A DNA stretch of 64,000 bases from JAIBCM01 sp041395165 (GCA_041395165.1 JAWLBA010000007.1:23910-87909), one strand, 5' to 3'. Positions 35,841 through 45,838 are shown, numbered from the stretch's first letter. Notes: generated from the letters alone by a model not told the origin. Made by a program: numbers and translations.

Positions 35841-37151
35841 GTGAAAATGATTGAAAGCAGTGTTCGCACTCAAGAACTTCTCAAGCTTCGAGCGGAACAG
35901 GTAGCGCGAGGCCCTTTTAACGTGGCACCCTATTTTGCAGCCAAAGCGAAAGGTGCAGAAATTTGGGATATTGATGGAAATCGTCTGATCGATTTTGCTG
36001 GAGGAATTGGCGTGATGAATGTGGGTCATAGCCATCCTGCGATTTGTGAAGTGGTTCAAAAACAAACTGAAGCTTTTACCCATACTTGTTTTAACATTGT
36101 GATGTATGAGAATTATGTGGTATTGGCGCAAAAACTGAATCAACTTGTGCCGGGCGATTTTTCAAAAAAAACTTTTTTAGCAAATTCTGGTGCTGAAGCG
36201 GTGGAAAATGCCATTAAAATCGCGCGTCATTACACCAAGCGACAAGCGGTGATTGGTTTTGAGCATGCGTTTCATGGTCGCACTTATTTGGCCATGACTT
36301 TAACCAGTAAAACGAAGCCCTATAAAAAAGGATTTGGCCCGTTTGTGCCTGAGATTTATCGCGCGCCTTATCCTTATTCTTATCGCCAACCCGAGATTGA
36401 AAATTATTCGGAAAAAGATTTTTTGGCTGAATTAGAATCATTCTTTGCCAGTTATATTTCGGCGGAAGAAGTTGCGGCGATTATTTTAGAACCGGTTTTA
36501 GGCGAAGGGGGATTTATTATTCCGCCTGTCAATTTTTTTAAGGCTTTGCGAACAGTTTGCGATAAGTATGGCATTTTATTGATTGCAGACGAAGTGCAAA
36601 CCGGATTTGGTCGGACGGGAAAATTTTTTGCGATGGAACATTTTGGCGTGACTGCAGATTTGACGGTTATGGCTAAATCGATGGCGGCTGGCCTACCACT
36701 TTCTGCGGTAACCGGAAAAGCAGAAATTATGGATGATCCCATGGTTGGGGGATTGGGTGGAACTTATTGTGGTAATCCTTTGGCCTGTGCTGCAGCGTTG
36801 AAAGTGATTGAGATTATTGAATCAGAAAAGTTAAATGCGCGCGCGGAAGCGATTGGTAAAGCCGTGTTGAACCGTTTTCGAGCTTGGCAAAAGAAATGGA
36901 ATTGTCTGGGTGACGCACGCGGGTTAGGGGCAATGTGCGCGATTGAGTTGGTCAAAGATCAAAAGAGTAGAGAACCTAATGGAGATTTGGCAAAGAAAAT
37001 TATTCAATGGAGCTATCAGCACGGTCTTATTTTAGTGGCAGCGGGCACGTCGGGAAATATTATTCGCACTTTGATGCCGCTTGTGATTTCTGATTCGCTG
37101 TTGAATGAAGGGTTGGATGTTTTGGAAAAGGCTTTGGAAGCAAATCAGTGA
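35841..37151 (+). CDS. gabT: Class-III aminotransferase, 4-aminobutyrate/putrescine type
   Basis: 436 residues. PLP-enzyme features: FLANSGAEAVENAIKIAR, HGRTYLAMTLTSKTKPYKKG, LIADEVQTGFGRTGKFFAME, and the PLP lysine K279 in VMAKSMAAGLPLSAV, as in GABA aminotransferases. It would pass the amino group of GABA (or putrescine, or beta-alanine) to 2-oxoglutarate or pyruvate. Start GTG 35841 or ATG 35847. The stop overlaps the GTG start of the desaturase gene. It could also serve beta-alanine released by the pyrimidine pathway encoded at 55-64 kb. Confidence 0.87.
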   Translation: MKMIESSVRTQELLKLRAEQVARGPFNVAPYFAAKAKGAEIWDIDGNRLIDFAGGIGVMNVGHSHPAICEVVQKQTEAFTHTCFNIVMYENYVVLAQKLNQLVPGDFSKKTFLANSGAEAVENAIKIARHYTKRQAVIGFEHAFHGRTYLAMTLTSKTKPYKKGFGPFVPEIYRAPYPYSYRQPEIENYSEKDFLAELESFFASYISAEEVAAIILEPVLGEGGFIIPPVNFFKALRTVCDKYGILLIADEVQTGFGRTGKFFAMEHFGVTADLTVMAKSMAAGLPLSAVTGKAEIMDDPMVGGLGGTYCGNPLACAAALKVIEIIESEKLNARAEAIGKAVLNRFRAWQKKWNCLGDARGLGAMCAIELVKDQKSREPNGDLAKKIIQWSYQHGLILVAAGTSGNIIRTLMPLVISDSLLNEGLDVLEKALEANQ

Positions 37152-38609
37152 TAGCAATTGTCATTGGCAGCGGTTTTGGAGGGTTGGCGGCTGCGATTCG
37201 GTTGCGGGCGAAGGGTTATGACACCACGATTTTGGAGATGCGCGATAAGCCAGGAGGGCGAGCTTATGTTTATGAGCAAGATGGTTTTACGTTTGATGCA
37301 GGTCCGACAATTATTACCGCGCCTTTTTTGATCGAGGAACTTTTTACTTTAGCTGGGAAAAAAATTGAAGATTACATTCAGCTGGTGTCTTGTGCGCCAT
37401 TTTATCGGATTGTTTCGCATGATGGGTTGACATTTGATTACACGGGTGACGAATCAGAAATTATTCGAGAAATCGAAAAAATTTCACCAGTGGACGTTAC
37501 AGGTTACAAAATATTTGCTCAAAAAAGTCAGGCTATTTTTAAACGCGCTTTTTTGGATTTAGCCGATCAACCCTTTTCTCATTTGAGCGACATGATTCGT
37601 ATTGTTCCGGATTTGGTTCGCTTGCGAGCGCATGAGTCTGTTTATCGTTTGGTTTCCCGTTATATTCGACATCCTTTTTTGAGGGTGGTGTTTAGTTTTC
37701 ATCCGTTGTTAGTAGGTGGTAATCCCTTTCAAGCATCTTCGATTTATTCGATGATTCATTTTCTGGAACGCCAGTGGGGGTGCATTTTGCGATCGGAGGC
37801 ACGGGCGCTTTGGTGAAAGCTTTAGTGAAGTTATTTAAGGAAATGGGGGGTGAAATTCGTTGTCAGGCACGGGTTGAGGAAATTTTGGTCGAACAAAAAA
37901 AGTAAGAGGAGTGAGATTGTCGAATGGTCAAACGATGACGGCTGATTTGGTGGTGAGTAATGGTGATGTGGCGAATACTTATCGAAAATTAATCTCCCCC
38001 AAATGGCGAAGAAAATGGACGGATAAACGATTGGAGAAAATGTGTTATTCCATGAGTTTGTTTCTTATTTATTTTGGGACGAATCGGACTTATCCTGATT
38101 TAGCGCATCACACCATTATTTTGTCGCCGCGTTATCAAGATTTGTTGGAAGATATTTTCCAACGAAAAGTTTTGGCTAAAGATTTTTCGCTTTATCTTCA
38201 TGCGCCTACGCGCACGGATTCTTCTTTAGCGCCTCAAGGTTGTGAATGTTTTTATGTGTTGTCACCTGTGCCTCATTTGGGGGCAAAAGTGGATTGGCAA
38301 AGAGAAAAGGGCCGTTATGCCGATGCGATTTTAGCGTCATTGGAAACGCTATGTCCGAATTTGCGGCAACATATTGTTACGAAGCGTGTGTTTACTCCTC
38401 AAGATTTTGAATATGAACTGGATGCTTATTTGGGGTCGGCTTTTCAGTTTGAACCCATTTTAACGCAGAGTGCGTGGTTTCGGCCACACAATGTGTCTGA
38501 GGATATTAAAAATTTGTATTTCGTTGGAGCGGGGACACATCCTGGAGCAGGCTTACCTGGTGTTTTATCGAGTGCCAAAATTTTGGAAAAGGTCGTGGGC
38601 TTGACATAA
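37148..38609 (+). CDS. crtI: Phytoene desaturase family (CrtI/CrtN), with two homopolymer frameshifts
   Basis: FAD-dependent carotenoid desaturase. N-terminal dinucleotide motif VIGSGFGGLAAAIRLRAKGY, then KPGGRAYVYEQDGFTFDAGP. The first frame breaks at about 37781 in a G-run (one more G restores GVHFAIGGTGALVKALVKL); a second break at about 37899 in a run of A (one more A joins LVEQKK to VRGVRLSNGQ). The C-terminal FAD motif YFVGAGTHPGAGLPGVLSSA is intact. Repaired length is about 487. The gene overlaps gabT by 4 nt. CrtI, CrtN and related hydroxysqualene-type oxidoreductases are hard to separate by eye; carotenoid desaturation is the most likely role. No crtB is nearby. Confidence 0.88.
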
Positions 38610-38637
38610 TTCATGGAAGCTCTCTATTTAAGCTTCT

Positions 38638-38984
38638 ATGAAAAAACATTATTTTATTATCGCTTTGTCACTGATCACAGCCACAAGTTTGATAACCGGA
38701 TGTGCCAGTAACAAAAAAGAAACGAACGAAAACAGCAGGTCATCTCGCTCTTCTTCACAAGAAGAAAAGAGATTAAGAGTGGGGATGAGCAAGGATGAAG
38801 TGCGTGACACGATGGGGGTAATCCAAGACGTGTTACGACTGATAGCAATGGTCATGAAACTTGGTTTTATCATACGAACGAGGGAGAGGGTTGGATTCCT
38901 TTTAACTATGGTTATACACCCAAGACGGCAACCATTCATTTTAACAGTAATGGTCGAGTTTCTAGTTATAGCTACGATAAATAA
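38638..38984 (+). CDS. Small lipoprotein with SmpA/BamE-like domain, frameshifted
   Basis: A signal peptide ending in lipobox TGC (LITGC) is followed by a Ser/Glu-rich linker and LRVGMSKDEVRDTMG, the start motif of the SmpA/OmlA (BamE) fold. The first frame then becomes meaningless. From a run of five G at about 38816 another frame reads NPRRVTTDSNGHETWFYHTN, then PFNYGYTPKTATIHFNSNGR and stops at 38984. That is the expected beta-rich second half, so one base was lost or two gained in the G-run. About 116 residues after repair. Outer-membrane lipoprotein, role unproven. Confidence 0.75.
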
Positions 38985-39003
38985 CATTTAGTTTAGCTTT
39001 AGT

Positions 39004-39076
39004 GGGGGTTTAGCTCAGTTGGTAGAGCGTCTCGTTCGCAATGAGAAGGTCAGGGGTTCGAATCCCCTAATCTCCA
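39004..39076 (+). tRNA. tRNA-Ala (anticodon CGC)
   Basis: Acceptor GGGGGUU/AAUCUCC (two G-U pairs), D arm GCUC/GAGC, anticodon stem UCUCG/UGAGA with loop UUCGCAA, T arm AGGGG UUCGAAU CCCCU. Anticodon CGC reads GCG. 73 nt, CCA not encoded. Confidence 0.93.
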
Positions 39077-39204
39077 TTTTAAAATTAGAAATTGAGAAAG
39101 AAGAGTTGAAAGATGAAGGCGTCAGTTGAAGGCTGAAAACTGGTTACTTTTAAGCTTGCAAGTGTCAGTAGAGTAGAGAAAATAAGTAGTGAAACAGGAG
39201 GGTT

Positions 39205-39564
39205 ATGGCAAGTTTGACAAAGCGTGATTTAGTAATACGAATTAGTAACGAAACGGGGCTCATTCAAAAAGAGGTGCTCAATGTGATTCAAAAATCATTG
39301 GATTACATTGTGGAGGCTTTGGCTGAAGGACGGAATGTTGAATTGCGAAATTTTGGGGTGTTTGAAGTGGTTTTAAGAAAGGGACGCATAGGAAGAAATC
39401 CGAAGCAGCCTAATTCGGATGTGATGATTCCTCCTCGCGCGGTGGTAAAATTCAAGGGTGGTAAAGAGATGAGGGCGAAGGTATTGAAGCTTTCTGCTCA
39501 AATGAATACTGCTTCTCAAAAGCTGGCGCTAATCAATCGCTTGGGGAATAGTTTGCTCCCATGA
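39205..39564 (+). CDS. HU/IHF-family DNA-binding protein
   Basis: 119 residues. Typical helices MASLTKRDLVIRISNETGL, then VELRNFGVFEVVLRKGRIGR and the DNA-embracing beta-arm with RNPKQP, ending VVKFKGGKEMR. A tail of about 25 residues after the usual end (KVLKLSAQMNTASQKLALIN) is extra. IHF-like in its longer arm, but alpha versus beta cannot be decided. Ribosome site AGGAGGG precedes the ATG. The stop overlaps the hisS start (ATGA). Confidence 0.93.
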   Translation: MASLTKRDLVIRISNETGLIQKEVLNVIQKSLDYIVEALAEGRNVELRNFGVFEVVLRKGRIGRNPKQPNSDVMIPPRAVVKFKGGKEMRAKVLKLSAQMNTASQKLALINRLGNSLLP

Positions 39565-40835
39565 TGCAAGCGCTTCCGGGTTTCCGGGATTTTTATCCTG
39601 AAGAGTTTGCCAAACGGCATTTTATTTTTTCCAAATGGCGCGAGGTGGCGCAACGTTACGGTTTTTGGGAGTATGATGGGCCGCCTTTGGAATCGCTAGA
39701 GCTTTATACCAAAAAATCGGGTGAGGAAATTGTTAATCAACTTTATCATTTTGTGGATAAAGGAGAGCGTGCGGTTGCGTTGCGTCCGGAAATGACACCG
39801 ACTTTGGTGCGAATGGTTGCTGCAAAGCACCGTAATTATAAAAAGCCAATGAAATGGTTTTCGATTCCGCAGTTGTTTCGTTATGAACGTCAGCAGAAAG
39901 GCCGACTGAGAGAGCATTTTCAGTTGAATGCGGATATTGTGGGAGGTGGATTGCAAGCTGAGGTGGAACTCATTGCTTTGTCGATTCATACTTTATTGGA
40001 ATTGGGCCTGACGAAAAAAGATTTTCGGGTGCGATTGAGCAGTCGATTGGTATGGCAAAATTTTTTGATCCAACTTGGTGTCACAGGTGATAAATGGGAT
40101 AGAGTTTTTGCAGTAATTGATAAGATGGAGCGGGTTCCTTCAGAAAAAACGGAAAAAGGTTTTTTAGATTTGGGTTTAACAAAAGAACTAATTGAGAAAA
40201 TTCAAAACGCGGTTAAGGCGAGGTCAATTGATGCTTTGCCCCAGGTAGAGGGAACGGGTGAGTTGCGCACGATTATTAAAGGTCTTCATGATTTTGGAAT
40301 GTGTGATTATGTGAATTTGGATTTAGGGATTGTTCGTGGGTTGGCTTACTACAGTGATACGGTTTTTGAAATTTTTGCTTTGGATAAAGCGGATAATTAC
40401 ACGGGTCGTGCGATTGCGGGTGGGGGAAGTTATAATCATTTGATAGAAAATTTGACAGGAGTGAAGTTGTCAGCGATTGGTTTTGGAATGGGTGATGTGG
40501 TTTTGGGTGATTTGTTGAGTGAAAAGAAGCTGTTAGATATTTCACCGATTCAACCAGAAATTTTTGTGGTTTGTGCAGATAGGCGTTTTGTGGATAAAAC
40601 CTATGAAACAGTTGCTGATTTCAGAAGAAGGGGTTTTAGGGTGGATTATTCTTTAAGAAATATTATTGATGTGAAAGAACAGTTGGAAAGAGCCTCCGAA
40701 GTTGGAGCTAAGGTTGCGGTGATTGTGACGCATGAGTTTGGCTCGAAGTTAGAAGTAAAAAATTTGATGACTCGCCAACAGGAAAGTGTAGATCAGGAAA
40801 AGGTTATTGGTTATTTAAAAGATCAGTTGAGATAA
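39561..40835 (+). CDS. hisS: Histidyl-tRNA synthetase
   Basis: 424 residues, class II synthetase. Motifs: LPGFRDFYPEEFAKR, motif 1 region, LRPEMTPTLVRMVA, motif 2 FRYERQQKGRLREHFQLNAD, the histidine loop GIVRGLAYYSDTVFEIF, motif 3 GIGFGMGDVVL-like (SAIGFGMGDVVLGDLL) and a C-terminal anticodon-binding domain (IFVVCADRRFVDKTY). It charges tRNA-His. aspS begins 5 nt after its stop, the usual hisS-aspS pairing. Confidence 0.96.
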   Translation: MMQALPGFRDFYPEEFAKRHFIFSKWREVAQRYGFWEYDGPPLESLELYTKKSGEEIVNQLYHFVDKGERAVALRPEMTPTLVRMVAAKHRNYKKPMKWFSIPQLFRYERQQKGRLREHFQLNADIVGGGLQAEVELIALSIHTLLELGLTKKDFRVRLSSRLVWQNFLIQLGVTGDKWDRVFAVIDKMERVPSEKTEKGFLDLGLTKELIEKIQNAVKARSIDALPQVEGTGELRTIIKGLHDFGMCDYVNLDLGIVRGLAYYSDTVFEIFALDKADNYTGRAIAGGGSYNHLIENLTGVKLSAIGFGMGDVVLGDLLSEKKLLDISPIQPEIFVVCADRRFVDKTYETVADFRRRGFRVDYSLRNIIDVKEQLERASEVGAKVAVIVTHEFGSKLEVKNLMTRQQESVDQEKVIGYLKDQLR

Positions 40836-40840
40836 ATATT

Positions 40841-42612
40841 ATGAGTTTTCGATCGCATCATTGTAGTGAGTTACGCGCGAGTCATGTTGGAAAAAATGTG
40901 ACTTTGGTAGGTTGGGTGGATTCGCGACGGGATCACGGGGGTGTGATTTTTGTGGATTTGCGAGATCGTGAAGGACTTACTCAAGTGGTGTTTAATCCTG
41001 AGGTAGCGGCGGAGACAACGACGGTGGCGCATGGATTGCGTTCGAATTTGTGATTCAGGTGGAAGGTGAGGTGGTGAAACGTTTGGAGGGGACGACGAAT
41101 GGGAAGTTGGCCACGGGCGAGATTGAGGTGATGGCGAAAAAGGTGGCGATTTTGAATCGGGCTGAGGTGTTGCCTTTTCCTTTGGATGAGGATGAGGTGA
41201 ATGAGGATTTGCGGTTGCAATATCGCTATTTGGATTTGCGGCGTCGTAAAATGGTTAGGAATTTGCAAGTGCGTCATCGTGTGGTGAAGGTGGTGCGGGA
41301 TTATTTTGATGAGCAGGGGTTTTTGGAGGTGGAGACGCCGATTTTGTCGAAGAGCACGCCGGAGGGGGCGCGCGATTTTTTGGTGCCGAGTCGGTTGTCG
41401 CCTGGAAAATTTTATGCCTTACCGCAAGCGCCTCAGCAGTATAAGCAGCTTTTGATGGTTGCGGGTTTGGAACGCTATTTTCAGATTGCGAAGTGTTTTC
41501 GGGATGAGGATTTGCGCGCGGATCGTCAACCGGAGTTTACGCAGGTGGATGTGGAAGCTTCTTTTGTGTCGCGGGAAGAGATTATTGGATGGATGGAGGG
41601 GTTGTTAAAAAATATTTTTAAAATTGCTAAGGGTATTGAAATTTCTGTTCCTTTTCTTCGTTTGACTCACGCGGAGGCGATGAATCGGTTTGGTAGCGAT
41701 AAACCGGACACGCGTTTTGGAATGGAGTTGGTGGATTTGGGTGAGGTGTTTGCGAAGAGTGAATTTAAAGTTTTTAAATCGGCTTTGGAATCGGGTGGGG
41801 TGGTGAAAGGAATCAACGCAAGGGGGTTGGCGAAAATTACTACGGGTCAGATTGAGATGTTGACGGAGATGGCCAAGCAGTATGGCGCGAAGGGGTTGGC
41901 TTTTATTAAAGTGGAAGGTGGCGAGTGGAAGTCGCCGATTGTGAAATTTTTTTCTGATACAGAGAAGGCTGAGTTGACGAAGCGGCTTCAGATTGAGGAG
42001 GGAGATTTGATTTTGTTTGGTGCAGATCGTTGGGAGGTGGTGTGTGAAGTGTTGGGTCGAATTCGTTTGCAGGCGGCGGAGTTGTTGGGTTGGTTGAAAG
42101 AGGATTCTGTGGTTTCGGCCTTGAGTTTTTTGTGGGTGATCGATTTTCCTTTGTTGGCTTTTAATACAGAAGAAAATAAGTGGGATGCGGTGCATCATCC
42201 TTTTACGCGTCCGAAGTTAGAGGATGTTGAGTTGTTAGAGCGCGGAGAATATGGCAAGGTGCGTGCCGAAGCTTATGATGTGGTGTTGAATGGGGTGGAA
42301 ATTGGTGGAGGAAGTATTCGTATTCATGAACCGGATTTGCAATCGCGGGTGTTCGAGATTTTGGGGGTAGACGCGCAGAGGCAAGAAACGATGTTTGGCC
42401 ATTTGTTGAAGGCCTTTTCGTATGGCGCTCCGCCGCATGGTGGGATTGCTTTGGGGTTGGATCGATTAGTTATGATTTTGTGTGGTGAGAGTAGTATTCG
42501 AGATGTTATGGCTTTTCCAAAAAATAATCGTGGGCAGGATTTATTGACTCAATCACCTTCAGATATTGATCTTAAGCAATTGAGGGAGTTGAACTTAAGT
42601 AAAAAACCCTGA
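40841..42612 (+). CDS. aspS: Aspartyl-tRNA synthetase, single-base frameshift at about 41043
   Basis: The N-terminal OB anticodon-binding domain (HVGKNVTLVGWVDSRRDHGG, VIFVDLRDREGLTQVVFNPE) stops at 41053. The catalytic part continues in another frame from about 41045: VIQVEGEVVKRLEGT, KSTPEGARDFLVPSR, CFRDEDLRADRQPEFTQVD and motif 3 GIALGLDRLVMILCG. Inserting one G (tcggaattt for tcgaattt) gives the family sequence LRSEFVIQVEGEV with no gap. Repaired length is about 590, normal for bacterial AspRS. The gene is essential, so the shift is almost certainly an error in the sequence. The C-terminal region includes the bacterial insertion domain. Confidence 0.95.
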
Positions 42613-42773
42613 TTTTTTATAAGCTAAAAATTTATTTTATTAAAAAAATTTGTGGAAAATTGTTTTTCATAGTTTATATTTAAAACAAATTTTATCACAT
42701 GAGCTAATATTATTCGGTCACTTCGCTGAGAGTTTGAATCATTGAGAAAAACTAAAAGCTAGAAGAGGAAATT

Positions 42774-44348
42774 ATGAATTTTTTGAAAGTTGGTTTTTTG
42801 TTAACAGTGGGATTTCTTGCGGTGAGTTTGCCTGTTAATGCGCAATTTTGGCAATGGGCAAAGACGAGTAAGGCAGCTTTTGAAGATCCATATAAGTCGA
42901 TGGCACAGGGTAAAACGGTGTGTGTGGATTCATTAGGAAATGTTTATGTGGTGGCGATGTGGCGAGATACAGTGGACTTTGGGTTTAATGATGATCCGAA
43001 TGATGAAGAGAGTTTTTTTGAACCCGATATTCAAAGCGGAGCTGGCGCTTTTTTGTTAAAATATAGTCCTCAGGGTACTGTCTTGCTGGTCCAAAAGTTG
43101 GGTTCTGTGGATAATGTGAATAAAGCGGTCTTGGATTTTTCGGGTAAGTTTCTTTACGTGGTGGGGAGCTATTCTCATAGCACGTCTTTTGCTGGAAAGC
43201 CGATTAATACTTTTAATAATATGAAACAAACTTTTGTAGCAAAGTTGGATGTTTCAGGAAGCCAAGCAGTAGGGGTATGGGGAACAACGATTGGAAGCGA
43301 ATTGAAGTTGCATGATTCGGCTAGTATTGCGGTGGATTTCATGGGCAATTGTTATTTGACTAGTCAATTTACGGGGATTTTAAATATTACGCAGAATTTC
43401 TTTTTAGCGAGTGACGGTAATCAAACCGATGTCTATGTGGCTAAATTAAATTCTGGAACGGGCAAAGCGGAATGGGCTGATGTGATTCGAGGTTTGGGTG
43501 AGGATTTGGATAATGTTAGTAAGGATCTTAATTTTTCGTTTTCATCGGGAGCACTTTATTTGGTGGCAGGTTATAAAGGTAATGCGGTGGAAATTTTAAG
43601 TGCGCAAAAAGTTATTCAGGGCAATAAGGATCAAGGTTATGTGGTTGTAAAATATAATGGAACTTCTAGTGGAAACGGGAAGCCAACTTTTGCTTGGGCC
43701 ACAACGATAGGATCTCGATATGAAGCGTTTGATTTTGAGACAAGGATTGTTTCTGATGATAGGGCAGGCAATGTTGCAGTTGGAGGAGGATATTTTGCTG
43801 ATACGCCTTTATTGTTTGATGATGCTTCTGTGGATGCGGATGCAGCTAATCCTGGGAATCAAAACGTGTTTTTAGCTGTGTTGAGTAGTGTGGATGGAAG
43901 TTTAAATTGGGTGAAGCGGGGAACCTTTCCCGTTAAGTCGAACCGTGTTGCTCGGCAACAAGGTTTGGCCGTAGATAGTAATGGTAATTTTTATCTTACC
44001 GGTTGGGTAGCCATGATTGGTGGTGGGTTAAATAATTTTCAATTTGACGATGCTCCCAAACCTTTGGGGCTAACGGGATTTTTAGCGAAAATTTATCATG
44101 TAAAATATGATAAGGATGGAGTTTTGCAATGGCAGCTTCTGTCAGGTGATGGAACAGGTAATGAGTTTGAAGTTTTCACAGGCACGCAATCGGAAGATAT
44201 TTGTGTGGATAAAAGTTTTAATGTTTATTCCACGGGCAGTTTTTCAGGGGGTGATGTGACTTTTCCTAATAACCTATCTTTGAAATTAACAGGGGAAGAT
44301 AGTTCACAGCAGACATGTATTTGGACAGGACGTTTAAAGCAACCTTAA
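42774..44348 (+). CDS. Secreted beta-propeller (SBBP-type repeat) protein
   Basis: 524 residues. Signal peptide (1 to about 24, ending VNA) followed by repeated units of the form DSLGNVYVVAM, DFMGNCYLTSQF, DSNGNFYLTGWVA, DKSFNVYSTGSF, spaced about 50-80 residues apart, each near an alternating strand such as AKLNSGTGKAEWADVIRG. This is the pattern of bacterial SBBP repeats, which fold as propellers. No enzyme motif and no C-terminal sorting signal was found. A function cannot be assigned. It has a good ribosome site (AGAGGA) and lies 42 nt before a second secreted repeat protein. Confidence 0.75.
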   Translation: MNFLKVGFLLTVGFLAVSLPVNAQFWQWAKTSKAAFEDPYKSMAQGKTVCVDSLGNVYVVAMWRDTVDFGFNDDPNDEESFFEPDIQSGAGAFLLKYSPQGTVLLVQKLGSVDNVNKAVLDFSGKFLYVVGSYSHSTSFAGKPINTFNNMKQTFVAKLDVSGSQAVGVWGTTIGSELKLHDSASIAVDFMGNCYLTSQFTGILNITQNFFLASDGNQTDVYVAKLNSGTGKAEWADVIRGLGEDLDNVSKDLNFSFSSGALYLVAGYKGNAVEILSAQKVIQGNKDQGYVVVKYNGTSSGNGKPTFAWATTIGSRYEAFDFETRIVSDDRAGNVAVGGGYFADTPLLFDDASVDADAANPGNQNVFLAVLSSVDGSLNWVKRGTFPVKSNRVARQQGLAVDSNGNFYLTGWVAMIGGGLNNFQFDDAPKPLGLTGFLAKIYHVKYDKDGVLQWQLLSGDGTGNEFEVFTGTQSEDICVDKSFNVYSTGSFSGGDVTFPNNLSLKLTGEDSSQQTCIWTGRLKQP

Positions 44349-44390
44349 AACTATAATAAGAAAATCAATAACAAATAGGAGATAAAAATT

Positions 44391-45710
44391 ATGTTAAAAA
44401 TTAAAACTTTATTTATAAAACAAATTTTAGTTACGTTATTTTTCCTGAGCCCTGTTATTTCAACTTTTTCTGCCTGTGAAGCAGAAAAAGTGTTTTTAAC
44501 ATTTGATTGGAAACAAGAAACTGGCGAAGCATTTGGGTTTTCAAGCGCTATTTCAGGAGATTATATTTTTGTGGGCGCACCTTCGGCTTATTCAACAAAA
44601 GGAGCGGTATATATTTATCGCAAGGTCAATGGGGGTTGGCAAACGCATCAAGAGCTGGTGATTCCTGATGCAGGAGTTGGAGATGCGTTTGGAACGACAG
44701 TGGCGGTGGAGGGTAGTTATGCTGTGATGGGCTGTCAATATATGAAGAGTGGCAGAGGAGTAGCTTATGTTTTTAAGCGGGAAGCTAATAATCAATGGGT
44801 TCAGCAAGCGAAGTTAGAACCATCCGATAATAATAAACAGCTTCAAAAGTGGTATGGGAGTGCGGTTGCTATTTCTAGCAACTGGTTAGCAGTAGGAGCT
44901 ATTTCGGACGATGAAAAAGATTTTTGGGCAGGTGCAACTTATCTTTATGAAAAACAAAATAATAGTTGGGTATTTCGTAAGAAGATTACTTCGCCTGAAC
45001 CTCAAGAAGAAGGTTTTTTTGGCGGAGCGGTTGCTCTTTCCGATGATTTATTGGCGGTGGGTGCCTATGGACAAAACATTAAGGTAGATGGTGGAGTGGC
45101 ACCAGCGGCGGGGACGGTTTATATGTATGTGCGATCGGGCACGGAATGGAATTTGGAAAAACAGCTTGTCGCTTCCGATAAAAAGGGTGTAGACCATTTT
45201 GGTAAGGCGGTGGCATTGAAAAATAATCGAGTAATTGTGGGAGCGCCGGACAAAAACTTTCAAGAAAATGGTAAGTTTACTTCTGGAGCTGGGGCTGCTT
45301 ATGTGTATCGCCGCCGGAAAATATTTAATAGCATTCTTTGGTTAGAGGAAGATAAGTTGTCAGCATTTAAACCGTATCAAGGAGCGGAGTTTGGTGATGC
45401 GGTGAGTATTAATGGAGATTGGGCAGCAGTGGGTTGTCGAGATGATAGCTATGCGATTTATCCTCAACCTTTTGTTTATGAGAATGCAGGTAGCGTTTTT
45501 ACTTTTGCTTATACGAAAGAGTATAGTTGGAGTCCAGTAGCTCAGATTAAAGGCATCGATCAGCAGTGGGGGAGCGCTAATTATCGATTTGGAGAAAATG
45601 TGGCGATGGATGGTGATAATATTTTAGTGAGTGCGCCTCTATGGGGCGGAGATAATACTGGGGCGGCTTTTCTTTTTCACAAGTTTTGCGGAGCGCGAAT
45701 TCCTCAATAA
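44391..45710 (+). CDS. Secreted FG-GAP/integrin-like repeat protein
   Basis: 439 residues. After a signal peptide (about 1-28) come repeats of the form GDYIFVGAPSAYSTKGAVYI, NWLAVGAISDDEKDFWAGAT, DDLLAVGAYGQ, NNRVIVGAPDKNFQENGKF, GDNILVSAPLWGGDNTGAAF. The VGAP core, with an Asp/Gly loop between strands, marks FG-GAP repeats that build an integrin-alpha-like propeller and often bind Ca2+. The C-terminus is FHKFCGARIPQ. Probably extracellular or periplasmic, perhaps in adhesion. Followed by a strong terminator, so it likely ends a two-gene unit with 42774-44348. Confidence 0.85.
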   Translation: MLKIKTLFIKQILVTLFFLSPVISTFSACEAEKVFLTFDWKQETGEAFGFSSAISGDYIFVGAPSAYSTKGAVYIYRKVNGGWQTHQELVIPDAGVGDAFGTTVAVEGSYAVMGCQYMKSGRGVAYVFKREANNQWVQQAKLEPSDNNKQLQKWYGSAVAISSNWLAVGAISDDEKDFWAGATYLYEKQNNSWVFRKKITSPEPQEEGFFGGAVALSDDLLAVGAYGQNIKVDGGVAPAAGTVYMYVRSGTEWNLEKQLVASDKKGVDHFGKAVALKNNRVIVGAPDKNFQENGKFTSGAGAAYVYRRRKIFNSILWLEEDKLSAFKPYQGAEFGDAVSINGDWAAVGCRDDSYAIYPQPFVYENAGSVFTFAYTKEYSWSPVAQIKGIDQQWGSANYRFGENVAMDGDNILVSAPLWGGDNTGAAFLFHKFCGARIPQ

Positions 45711-45732
45711 TTTTTTCCTTATCCCCCCTCGT

Positions 45733-45770
45733 AAAAAGCCAAAGAAGTTTTCTTTGGCTTTTTCTTTTTC
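45733..45770 (+). terminator. Rho-independent terminator
   Basis: A 14-bp stem AAAAAGCCAAAGAA/TTCTTTGGCTTTTT (45733-45746 with 45750-45763) with a 3-nt loop, leading into a T-rich tract. It lies 23 nt after the FG-GAP gene stop. Confidence 0.85.
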
Positions 45771-45838
45771 ACAATTTTAGTTAACTTAAGATTTGCATTT
45801 GTTGTCTATTTATTTTTAATGTAGCTATTAAATTGTTA

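Noticed and set aside
38985..39204. Repeated GAAGGCTGAAAACTGG-like text near 39125 resembling text near 14210 and 30255
   Set aside because: The similarity is short and imperfect; not enough to call a repeat family.
41605..42198. 197-codon frame antisense to aspS
   Set aside because: Low-complexity His/Gln/Asn/Arg-rich shadow of the synthetase.
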